NCBI GenBank assembly: GCA_948146395.1
Contig: OX411543.1
Coordinates: 52,618,017 to 52,682,016 of the forward strand
Source: Fragum whitleyi
Taxonomy: Eukaryota; Mollusca; Bivalvia; Cardiida; Cardiidae
Length of the DNA stretch: 64,000 nt
Direction: 5' to 3'
Shown here in pieces: positions 43,434-55,500 of this stretch; the stretch's first letter is position 1; every line of letters starts with the position of its first letter. The position numbers and the translations under genes were made by a program. Below the pieces are notes generated by a model. The model was given only the letters and a program-made list of their open reading frames with translations, ran no database searches and had not been told where the DNA came from.

Positions 43434-44853
43434 AGCTCACCTGAGCACAGAGTGCTCAAGGTGAGCTATTGGGATCGTAGAATGTCCGTCGTCCGTCGTG
43501 CGTCGTCCACAATTTCTTTAAACATCTTCTCCTCCTAAACCAGTGGGCCAATCTTGATGAAACTTGGCAGGGATGTTCCTTGGATCAAGCTCTACCAAAG
43601 TTGTTCAAATAAATGAAATCCACCCTTAACTTTCCCTTTACCCTTAGCAAAAAGGGTGAAAATATGAAAATCTTTAAAAATCTTCTTCTCTGAAACCAGA
43701 AGGCAGAAAGCTTTTATATTTGGTATGTAGCATCATCTAGTGGACCTCTACCAAGTTTGTTCATATCAAGACCCTGGGGTCATATTTGGGCTTAGCCCGG
43801 GCCCAACCCTTTTTACATAGAATCAAAGAGCGAAAATCTTTAAAAATCTTCTTCTCTGTAACCAGATGGCAGACAGCTTAAATATTTGGTGTGTAGCATC
43901 ACCTAGGGGGCCTCTACCAAGTTTGTGCATAACAAGTCTCTTGGGTCATATTTGTGCTTTGTACGGGTGCATCCCTTTATCTCTTATGAGCACGAAGGGT
44001 AAAAAATTGAAAATCTTCAAAAATCTTCTCCTCTGAAATCAGAAGGCAGACAGCTTTTATATTTGGTATGTAGCATCATCTAGTGGACCTCTACCAAGTT
44101 TGTTCATATCAAGACCCAAGGATCATGTTTGGGCTTTGCCCGGGCCCAACCCTTTTTACATAGAATCAAAGAGCGAAAAGTTTTAAAAATCTTCTTCTCT
44201 GTAACCAGATGGCAGACAGCTTTAATATTTGGTGTGTAGCATCACCTAGTGGGCCTCTACCAAGTTTGTTCATATCAAGACCCTTGGGTCATATTTGGGC
44301 TTTGCAAGGGTGCATCTCTTTATCTCTTATGAGCACGAAGGGTAAAAAAAATGAAAATCTTCAAAAATCTTCTTCTCTGAAACCAGAAGGCACACTGCTT
44401 TCATTTTTGGTATGTAATATCATCTTGTGGGCCCCTACCAAGTTTGTTCATATCAAGACCCTTGGGTCATATTTGTGCTCCACCCGGGCGCATCCCTTTC
44501 AGCTCATCTGAGCACGATGGGTGAAAATGGGAAAACCTTCAAAAATCTTCTTCTCTGAAACCAGAAGGCAGACAGCTTTCATATTTAGAATGTAGCATCA
44601 TCTTATGGACCTCTTCCAAGTTTGTTCATATCGAGACCCTGGGTCACTTTTTAGGTCCAACCGAGTGCATCCCTTTTTACATAGAATCAAAGAGCAAAAA
44701 GGCATATCTGTCTTGCTCTTCACTGAAAACGTTCCATGGTATTGATCTTGGGCAATTATCTTCTTTTTGACATCTGCCTATCTAATTAATGTGATGTCCC
44801 AGGGGTCATAGAGACTCAGGTGAGCGATCTAGGACCATCTTGGTCCTCTTGTT
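43434..44853 (+). mobile_element. Hairpin-ended array element, copy D
   Basis: Same ends as copy C (5' AGCTCACCTGAGCACAGAG; 3' CAGGTGAGCGATCTAGGACC with GGTCCTCTTGTT) but a different interior. Units keyed on GGCAGACAGCTTTCATATTT start at 43702, 43868, 44045, 44211, 44389 and 44567, so spacings are 166-178 bp, largely alternating. Confidence 0.8.
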
Positions 44854-44880
44854 TTTATTTGGGGGTTGGTGAATATTCAA

Positions 44881-44921
44881 AAAATCGTAATTACAGCTTG
44901 AATAAGCTGTAGATTCGATTT
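44881..44921. repeat. Decayed copy of the CAGCTT hairpin
   Basis: AAAATCGTAATTACAGCTT, then AAGCTGTAGATTCGATTTT: same order and loop position as 46860-46891 with several mismatches. Confidence 0.5.
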
Positions 44922-45686
44922 TGTGACCATTTATCTACGATATGTTTCATCAGAGGATTATTTCTTTTACGCACTTGCGTAAATTGCTAAAGGGGAGTTA
45001 CGCCCTTGCTCTATGCACTCGGCTTATTTTCACGAAAAAAGGAGGTCAAATGTAACTGGGGGGGGGGGGGGAGAACTTATTACAGGCCAATTCTTCTGTT
45101 CAAGGACGTTACATTACAGTTACAAATATTATTTCCGGGCTTTTGAAATATTACACCACGAGTTGTCATGCGTACTAGCAGCGTCTTAAACCGTCATACA
45201 TCTAGGTTACTTACGAGATCATTTCGAGCAGTTTTGCTTCGGTTTGATCGATGTGAAATATAAAAAAAACGACAATCGGGCCATATTGAGACATTCTTAT
45301 ATTAACGATTCTGGTTACTTTTATTAGTTATGTAAATGCACACGCTTTACTTAATCATTGAATAAGTATTTCTTCTTCAATTAAAGATGAGTACATTTTC
45401 TTTCATTCTGAGAATATCGAGTAACAACGGTAGATTAACATTTGGTGAATTCACCGCCTAACCAGTAAAATTATAACACCTGCACCCTGCTTTCGTTTAT
45501 TTCACCCTATCTGACGCCATCAAAGAGGAGACCAATAAGTGACGTCATGATGCATAGCAATCACGCGAAAAACGACGCACTGTGAGAAAAGTCTGTCCTA
45601 TAATTTCATTTTTGTCTTAGTTTTTGCCATTAAGAATTAGAATAACCGTTTGTTTTGCGATAAAGATCGAACGATATGTCATTTAG

Positions 45687-45747
45687 TGAACAACAAAAGC
45701 TATATTTCCACCGCGGCTCCGCCACTCGTGAAATGTAGCTTTTGTTC
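45687..45747. repeat. 20-bp-stem inverted repeat downstream of the SEFIR exon
   Basis: GAACAACAAAAGCTATATTTC inverted as GAAATGTAGCTTTTGTTC around a GC-rich loop CCACCGCGGCTCCGCC. On the transcribed strand this lies about 200-260 bases past the stop codon. Confidence 0.6.
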
Positions 45748-45950
45748 TTCTTTAAATGAAAAGTAAATCGATTTTACAATGAAAGAAACGATTATTCTAT
45801 CTCATTGTCTTTGCATATATTGTTTTTAATTCTAATTCAGCATTAGTTTGGTTCATTGTGCATAAAAATCGACGGTTATCATAAATTACCGTCATAACTG
45901 CACTCCCAAAATATTGTTGCAGTATTGCCTTTCCGCAATGTAAATTCCTT

Positions 45951-46570
45951 TCATACGTGATGCGACGGACATGTGTGAAGCCTTTTCAGAAAATGATGTG
46001 ATGCTCCACAATGTACAAGCTGCTTTAACTTTTGTTTATCGTGATCATCTTCATCCTTGTAACCATATATGGAATAAACAGCCTTCAAGAAGTCTTTGTA
46101 ACTCTTTTCATTCATAATGTTAAAAGAATTTCCCAGAAAATCGGAATCATGTGATACATTTTGGCCCTCTGTAACCCGCGCAAGAATAACTTGGCACGTC
46201 GGTCGAGTGGAAGGAAGTTTACACATTTTCATTACATCGTCTATGATAGAGGGCTCGTGTTCCACGGAGAGTGACGTAAAGCACAGGAAAATAACAATGT
46301 TGTGAATATCATTAATGGTGTTGTCAATCCAGTTGAATTTGTTAGCGAAGATTTCATTGGTTATTGAAAGATCAAACACGCATGCGCTACGCATTCTTCC
46401 GTCCAGAGTGAGAATCTTCCGGAGACATTCCATACAATCTCGTGTAAACTGATCGTAAGGGTGGGGAAGGAATAGGAGTCTGTAAGATTCGTCTAGTTTG
46501 TGGAAATGTGCATGCTTTGGTAAATGCATAGAAACGGGAATACTCGTCCGTCTGAGATTGTTTGGTATCA
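45951..46570 (-). CDS. IL-17R-like SEFIR-domain terminal exon
   Basis: Acceptor CCAATTTTCTTTTTCAG; 206 residues to TGA at 45951-45953. SEFIR/TIR-like fold pattern: strand A and box 1 at exon residues 30-42 (YRLLFLPHPYDQF), CVFDLS near 64-69, box 2 around 80-97 with W81 and VIFLC, then CQVILARVTEG near 126-136 and NSFNIMNEKSYKDFLKAVYS near 148-167. The last pair resembles the strand-helix pair that ends SEFIR domains. A His/Lys-rich tail of about 35 residues follows. Confidence 0.7.
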
Positions 46571-49500
46571 CTGAAAAAGAAAATTGGATGGTAACAATTA
46601 GATCGTGAAATTGACATTCGCTTCATCCGATGCATACAAATCGCTACTCCAACCACTTAAAAACGATTAGAAATATTCGGCGTAATTAATGAACTGGCAG
46701 GGCGGGGCTTAACCGTGACGTATTTTGGCGAGTTTTCATTACTTTCAAATTTTAGTCGGTAATCATCGTTAACGCGTGCAAATAACTGTATCCTAAAACC
46801 TAAAGGATTCACGTGCTTTGAGAGAGTGAACTCGTTTCATCGTTTGGTTACCAAGGCCTCGTAACTTCAGCTTGATTAAGCTGAAGTTACGATGATTTGG
46901 TTACCAATCTACGATTTAAGGTATCGAGTTATTTATGTCGCCTCTTTTTAAAAGTAGGTTAGTTTAGATAAAAGCTGATTTACCTTAACCTTAAGTGCAA
47001 CGACCCGTTACTTAGGCTCCGCCCTGCCAGGGCATTAATCATGGATAATACATGTAGTTCAAAATTGCCATGAAATCAATCAAAACGATCAACAACTTCA
47101 TTAAAACTGATCGAAACATTCAACGATTTTAAATGGCTAGTAATTGGTTTTTTAAAGTGTCTGATCCTTGGATGACCCCATTCTTAATTTGTTAACGAAA
47201 CTTTGATTTCCCCCCAAATATGGGCATTGTAGGACCGGGCTTAATTTCACCATAAACAAGTTAAAAAATATATTTTCATCCCAAACCATTAGCCCGATTT
47301 CAATGGAACCTGGCATGAATGATCCTTGGGTGACTCTCTTTCAAAGTTGTTCTAGAAATTACGATTGTTCCCTATGTATGGCATGTAGGGCGGGCTTATT
47401 TTAACTATAAAATCTTTTAGAAATCTTCTCCTTCCAACCCATTGACCTGATTTAAATGAAATTTGACAAGGATGATCCTTGAGTGACTCTCTTCTAAAGT
47501 TGTTAAAGAAATTTGGATTGGCCCCCAAACATGGGGTTACAGGGGGGTGGAGAGGATGGCTTATACCCACTATGAAATCTTTAAAAAAATCTTTTTCGTG
47601 TATACCATTGGCCCGATTTCAATTTAACTTGCCATGAATTATCCTTTGTTGACCATATTCTACCGTTGTTCAAGAAATGTGGATTGACCCCCTAAGATGG
47701 GCTTATATCTTTTTGTCTGGTAATGAATCAACTTACTTGGTGATAACTGAGCTGGCGATTCCATATCCGACATATCTGAAAAAAAGAAAAAAATGAACTT
47801 AATTGATCCGTTACCAGGGAAACCTTTTCAATGACGTCACTTCGTCAGTCTAGCTATCGCACCAAGATTATGCAAGCAAATAATTTACTTCATTTTCAAA
47901 GAATTTCAAGCGTAAATTCAATGTTAGATTAAATTGAAAAGATAAGTACAAGATATTAAGAAAAAAGTTGAAAAAAAGAGAAATTGCTTGAAAAACAAAT
48001 CTTATTTACGAGGAAACGCTGTATGAGTGAAAACCGATAACTTTATTTGGTTTTAATTCAATATTCGCTCACCTCACTTATTCATTTTCATTTAAAATAA
48101 TTACTGGTCCATTCATAATGTCAATTTAACTATGTTCTTGACTGTAGGCATTACAGTTTTTAAGTTAGTGGACCCGTATTAGTTCCACAAAATTTCGGAA
48201 CTCGTTATCTTTCACCATGTCTCGTTATCTTTCACCATGTTGACCGAGGTTTTCTAAATGAAATCCTTTGGAAACCTCGGATAACACTGTTAAAGTCCAT
48301 TACTTCTGAAACGCCGTGGAACTATTTCGGATGGAATACCTTATGTCGCCCAACAACGACAATTGAACCTGTGCGTGAGATTTTCAACAATTTCAAATGT
48401 GCACACAGCAAAGACTCTGGCCAGCTGTGCATCCGCACAGTCTGCCCAGGGTCTTTACTATGTGTTTAGTAGATAGATAAGGTCTCAAAGTATCTGTTGA
48501 TCATCAGGAAAGCGATCCGTCGACAATGTTCTCATTATTATAAAAGAACATTGTCCCGTCAGTTTTTTCCACAAATGAAGAGCTCGAGACAAATCATGCA
48601 ATTTTATTGATTTTTATCGTGTCCCAAAATGATTCTAGACCATTTACACATCTCTTTAGACATATCCCATAACGATTGTATGCTAGAAATGTGTTATAGA
48701 GAGTTTGGAAATCACCAACTTTTGTCTGACGACTTAATGTTACCGGGAACGTTGAGTCGACAGTGCTTAGAACATTGAGTCGAATTTCGTACACATAAAC
48801 TATGTATATGCGTATAGTCTATTTGGCTTCTATTTTGGCCAAGATTTTCATTAATAGCACAAAATTGGGTTTCGATGAAAGATTAAAATCTTAATTTCAG
48901 CTTAATAAAATTCATAAAAAACGTTTTTCGAAAATAAAATGACTTCAAAATAATGATTTTCTCTATCTAGTTACATGTAAATGTTAATATTTTCGCATTT
49001 TCCGCCCTTAAGCACGAGGGGTGATGTGGGCTGTTTAGTAGTAAAACAATAGGACCAAGATAGTCCTAGATCGCTCACCTGAGTCTTTGACCCCTGGGAC
49101 ATCACATTAATTAGATAGGCAGATGTCAAAAAGAAGATAATTGCCTAAGATCAATACCATGGAACGTTTTCAGCGAAGAGCAAGACAGATATGCCTCTTT
49201 GATTCTATGTAAAAAGGGATGCACCCGGTTGGACCCCAAATGAAACCCCAGGGTCTTGATATGAACAAACTTGGAAGAGGTCCATAAGATGATGCTACAT
49301 ACTAACTATGAAAGCTGTCTGCCTACTGGTTTCAGAGAAGAAGATTTTTAAAGGCTTTCCTATTTTTACCCTTTGTGCTCAGATGAGCTGAAAGGGATGT
49401 GCCCGGGTGGAGCCCAAATATGACCCAACGGTCTTGATATGAACAAACTTGGTAGGGGCCCACTAGATGATGCTACATACCAAAAATGAAAGCAGTGTGC

Positions 49501-52500
49501 CCTCTGGTTTCGATTAAAGAAGATTTTAAAAGATTTTCGCTCTTTAATTCTATGCAAAAAGGGTTGCGCCCGGGTGGAGCCCAAATATGAACCTAGGGTC
49601 TTGATATGAACAAACTTGGTAGAGGTCTACTAGATGATGCTACATACCAAATATGAAAGCTGTCTGCCATCTGGTTTCATAGACGAAGATTTTTGAAGAT
49701 TTTCATATTTTACCCTTCGTGCTCATAAGAGACCTGTGCAAAGCTCAAATATGACCCAAGGGTCTTGATATGAACAAACTTGGTAGAGGCCCACTAGGTG
49801 ATGCTACATACCAAATATGAAAGCTGTCTGCCATCTGGTTTCAGAGAAGAAGATTTTTAAAGATTTTCGCTCTTTGATTCTATGTAAAAAGGGTTTGGCC
49901 CGGGCAAAGCCCAAATATGACCCCAGGGTCTTGATATGAACAAACTTGGTACAGACACAGGTATGAAAGCTGGGAGTTAACATGTAGACGGACGGACAAA
50001 GCCATTATGAAAGCTGGGAGTTAACATGTAGACGGACGGACAAAGCCATTATTTTACATTGAAAAACTCTGAAAACAAGATTCTTAATGGTATAAGATGA
50101 AAAATATGATATGACAAGAAAAAGTACGTTTCATTAATTCGATTCTGAGATTTTCGGCGAAATGTTAGTCTATATATAAAAGTCAAACGGACTATACAAG
50201 GGGGGCTTATAAAACCATCCATCCATCTGATTGTTAAAACTCGTACCCAATATTCATCGTTTTAATTGCATGAGCAGTATTACCAATGTTTCTTTCTTTA
50301 ATGCATTTTCTTGAAAAGTGCTCTTGTTTTTGGTGCAACACGTGTCCGGGGGCCCGTTTAACTTAACGTCTTACGAAGAATGTGATCGTAAGTCAAAATC
50401 TAAAATCGTGCCTGGTGTTTTCATTCATTGTTAGATTTTGTCTTTCACTATCTCACTGAAATCGTCTTTAGAAGACGTTTCCAATGAGATGATGCATGTC
50501 AGAATTCCATATCTAGCTACTGCTTTAGAAGCAATTTTAATTTTTGACTTTCGCATAAAAGATCGTAAGATTTTTAGTAAAACGGGGCCCAGTAGCCTAG
50601 TCACGGGGGGTGATGTCCATAATCGGAGCCACTGGCTCCGCTTTCAAAATCATGTGTAGAACTTCCGCTCCACGTGCGTCTCCGATTATGTAGATGTAAA
50701 CATTTCATTTTTGGACTGAAAAATTGGGATAGGTGTCGGAACTTCCTCATTTATATCGTATTTATTCATTAATCATTAAAAAGTCGAATGCTATTCGACC
50801 AGTTATACATTTTGCCACGTTAACGTACTCAAGAGCTGAAAAAACGCTCGTTGGTTATAGTTAAAAATGATTTCTACTCAGAGCAATCTTGAGCCAGGAA
50901 GATCAAAATACGTGGTTTTACCTCCAAAATGCAATACTTTTAACAAGATTAATAACGTATACTGTTGTTTTCAGTATGCACGAGTTTAACAAAACAACCA
51001 CAATACTGTACCTCAGAATACTTGCCTACAATATGAGATAAATCAAAGAAAATAGTTTGGTTCCGATTATGTGGATTGGCTCTGATTATGTATCCTGGCT
51101 CTGAAGTTGTGGAGTGTCTTATTCTTCTTCCCTAACCTCTTTCGATATGAAGATTCTGCTGGTTTCATGGTCACTGTATGGTGCGACTTTTCTCGCCATT
51201 CCACGACGCCCGTTGTCTATGTTACGTCTCACCTCATCGTGTTTACTTTTATTATAATTAGATTGGAAATGATAGGAGATAAACGAGCTTCACATTTTTA
51301 ATCTTCTGGAATCTGAAACTTGTTTCCCAATTTTTTATATCTTGTTGCCTGCAGGCAACTGAAGCTTCTAAAACTAACTTGAATAAGCAATAGTTATGAG
51401 AACTTGTTGTCTTACGACCCTTTAACAAATTCCTTTTCCATACTATACGATTCGTCTATAATTTTAGCAGAAAATAATGCCATGTGAAATGAGCCTGTGT
51501 GTGACATTTCCGAGAACTTGAAATGTGCGCGAGGTGCAAACATTGGGCAGTGTAGACAGCCTCCTACTGTAAATATAATGTGACCCGATTTTGGGCAAGT
51601 ACTTTGAGACCTTATCTATCTACTGAAACGCATAATGAAGGCTCTGGTTAGACTGTGCGGATGCGCAGGCTGGTCAGAGTCTTTGCTTTGCGCATTATTG
51701 AAATTGTTGGAAATCTCGCGCACAGGCTCAAATTAAAGTTTACCTGTATTGCTACAACAATGTATACAAATGGCTCTCGCGATCCTCTTCCTCTGTACAA
51801 CTATAACCAAATAAGAAATGAAATTATTACAATTTAGCATGTGCTTGACATTTCCACCAATATCTTATGTGCGTTTAGCAAAAACTCTTAACAACTTGTG
51901 CATCTGCACGGTCTGACCAGAGTCTTCGCTATACGTTGCATCATGTGGATGTCTATGCTGCACAATGTCACTCCATGACTCAACCATAAAATTGTCGAAA
52001 ATGTCACGCACAAACAAAATGTATGATGCAAAGAAAATTCAAGCTTATCGCTAGGCTGCGTAATCCTGAACTGCCCTACGTTCAGGATTAAATAGCAGTG
52101 CAATCAGTTTTCCAAGTAAACCCCGCTTTGCACATAGACATGCGTGCAAAGCGGGATATAATTGGAAAACTGTTTACGCCGTTTTGTGATCCTGAACGAT
52201 GGGCATGATTTCATATCTACGGTACATGCATCAGCTAACAGTAAACATAGGCCTCCACGTTCGAATTTGTCTTTCTTGTCCGTCTGTATGGACCATAGTA
52301 TTGTAAAGTTTAGAATAGCTGATACAACACATCAAGCTTTTAAATTGTTAGGATTCCTTATACCTGTGAAAATGTCGACTGAAATTAGGACTTTTCCATG
52401 CTTTACTAGAAAATTATATAGTTCAGTCGTAAAACAGCAAGTATATTTTGGACAGGACCGAAACAAATATATATAGGAGCCCGTGCTGATGCACAATGCA

Positions 52501-55500
52501 TATTTTCAACTTGGTATGCTTTATAATAGCTTATCAAAGGCGACCAAAGTTTTACACTCTAACATGTTAATAATGAAATAGGCTGATTCGTAAGAATAAC
52601 GTTGTTGTCGAGCGAATCAAGTCGGAAAGACGGTCGATAGCAACGGTCACCTATCTCTTACCTCCTCAATTAAGATCATCTTAATCATCTCTATTTAATG
52701 ATGACAGTCACCTCTTTTGCCATTACTCCTCAATTACAACAGGACATCTCAATATGACTTTTTTTAAGAACAAATAATGTGATTGAGGATATAAACGGTC
52801 ATTGTAGTGGGATACAGACATTAAACATTAACTCTTGAACTGGAACACGAAATATCTAAAAGGGTTGAAAAATTGGCAGAATATAATTGAACTTTATTCT
52901 GCTTACTTTATTTTTTTTTCAAATAAATTGCCATTTTTGTTAGACAATTAAAACAACCTACCTTAATTCTTACTAGCAATAATCATTTAGGAAGCAAAAT
53001 GTGTTGACTAAGATCAGTCTGCATGTATGTACAGGCTGGTCTAAGTCTATGCTGCCTGCCAAGCCTTTATGTATGAATAGGTCGTGAAAAGCAGGACAAG
53101 GGTAAAAAACTTACAAAGGAAAGTTCCAAAGCAAATCAGGACCATAAAAACTGACGACACAGCAACTCCAAATAGAACAAAACTTCCAAACGAACATTGT
53201 TCCGGGTTCTCTTCACAGTGCTTTTCATTCTTGGACTTTCCTTTCATTGGCAGTTTGGTAGCGTCTCTTCGTCTTTCTGGATCTGTAGAATATTTCAAAC
53301 TTACTAGAGGAAGTGAATGACATGAAGTGCAGTATGATTTGTTAAATGTCATGATGTTTTTAAAAAAGAAAAGAATATGCACTCTTCAAAACCCTTAAAA
53401 GATTACCAAATATCCTCGACATATTACATAAATGATATATCGATGGCAAATTGTGAAATAATCATACCGAATTACAACTTTTCCGCACTGAGCAATTGAG
53501 GATTTTGGGATGTAATTATTCAATCGCAATATTTATATCATATATTGGTTTAAAAACGTGGAATAGTTTGCCAAGAATTTCTTTTTAAATGAGTCTTGTG
53601 TCATTTATTCTGATTTGACATGGCAAATGCACGAAGTAGAGAAATAAATGTGGTTAAACCAGTACATATCAAAAATTGAGTAATGAAGGCTCGCGTCGCT
53701 ATGTAGAAGCACCTAGTTCTTGTACCGCGGACAGCTATTGATTTTTAGCTCCACTAGCCGAAGGTCACTGAGGCTATTGTCATGGCGATGTGTCCGTCGT
53801 GCGTCATCTGTTCGTATGTCCGTGCGTCTTTGCGTCCGGTCGTTAACTTTTATTTTAAAAATCTTTGACTCAGAAACTACTAGATGAATTTCAAACTTTT
53901 CATGAAATGAACCTTGGGTGACCCTCTATAAAAGTTGTTCAAAGATTTTTTGAACTTTGAGTCTACAAAAAATATTGTAATCAGATGAAAAATATGTATT
54001 TCATGGGCGGAGTCGATTTTTCTATGTATTATATAGTGTAAACTTTGAAAATCATTTTCTCAGAATCTAAGTGATGGATATATCAACTTCATTTCACTTG
54101 AAATTCATTTGGTGACCTATTAGTGCGGTTCCTTATGTACGAAAAAGGGCTCCCGTAGGATTTTCGTGCTGAAATTGATTTTTTGGTTTTAATTGATTGT
54201 TTAGGGGTCAAGTAATAACAAACTATGCGGGTCCAAATTTTCCGAGTCCATTCTCCGATTTTATGGGCTCTCAAAGGAGCCCATATGAGCAAAATGGGTA
54301 TTTTCCTAAAAGAGGGCTCATGAGATGTGTTTTTTTTTTCCTTAAAATGATTTCTTTGGTTTGGCTGTGTATTTAGTGTAGATTATAGAAAAAATACAAA
54401 AATCCATGTTTTAAAGGCTTATTTCACCATTTTATGGCCTCTCACAGAGCCCAAAATAAGCATTTTGGTGTTTTTATATTAGTGGGTTAAGGGAAAAAAA
54501 CCTTGTTTGTTTTTAGTTGATTTCTTAAGCCCGGTGTGGTATTAATTATGGGTTGGCTTGGAATACTTGCATGTCGATGTTCTCTAGGGTCATTTTGGAA
54601 TTTGTGTGGGCTCTCATTATAACCCATATGAGCCGATTGGGGTGTTTTCCTTTAATAAGATTCACAAAAAAAAGACAATCCTTTGACCTTTCTTTTCAAA
54701 TTACGTTCAATACCTAGCATCGGTTTGTGTTGGTGTATATCATTTTTAAACTTTTAACTTATGTTATGCTTTTTGATTGGCTTTAAAATGAGCCCATATG
54801 AACAGATTTAGGAGTTTTCCAAACTCGCGATTTTTGAAAAATATAGCCCCCCCCCCCCCCCCCCCCCCGCTATGATGTCTACTTGCACCACAAATAGTAC
54901 AAAAGTATATTAATCAAATCCCATACAGTTAAAACATAGTGAAAATGACTTCGTGAATGATTGTGGAATTATATCGAAATGAAATTGAATGAGTAGGAGG
55001 AGCGCGTTTTGAATTACTTTTAAGGGAGGTAACATGGAATCGCTAATTCAAAATATCCATTACCTCCCTTTAAATGTTTTGAGAATGAATGAATGGAGCG
55101 CCAAGTGAATGGTTTAGAATGATCTTGTTAGGAATATCATTCAATTTCACGATGTTCTTAATTGTACCCGTTGCTTTGGCGCTAAATGAAGCCCATAGGA
55201 GAAGGGTGTGTGTGTGCGTGCGTGTGTGTGTGCGCGTGCGCATGTGTGTGTTTTGCATAATGCAAATATACGACGGAATAAGATAATAAACGACATATTT
55301 CGTAAAATATGTTTGTTTTCAATGTTGCTCGCTCGTACCACAAATGGTATTAATGATCTCTATGGGTCGGAAATATTCTGTTTAAATTTCCTAACCCATT
55401 ACTCTATTTTTATCGATTATATGGACCCTTAATAAGCCCATATGAGTCAACATGGTCACTTTGCCAACAATTTGTTTCTAGAAAAGATTTCTGAAGAATG

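Noticed and set aside
55070..55341. ORFs with HTRTHTRTHT or CVRVCVRVRMCV text on both strands
   Set aside because: Translations of a GT/GC microsatellite.
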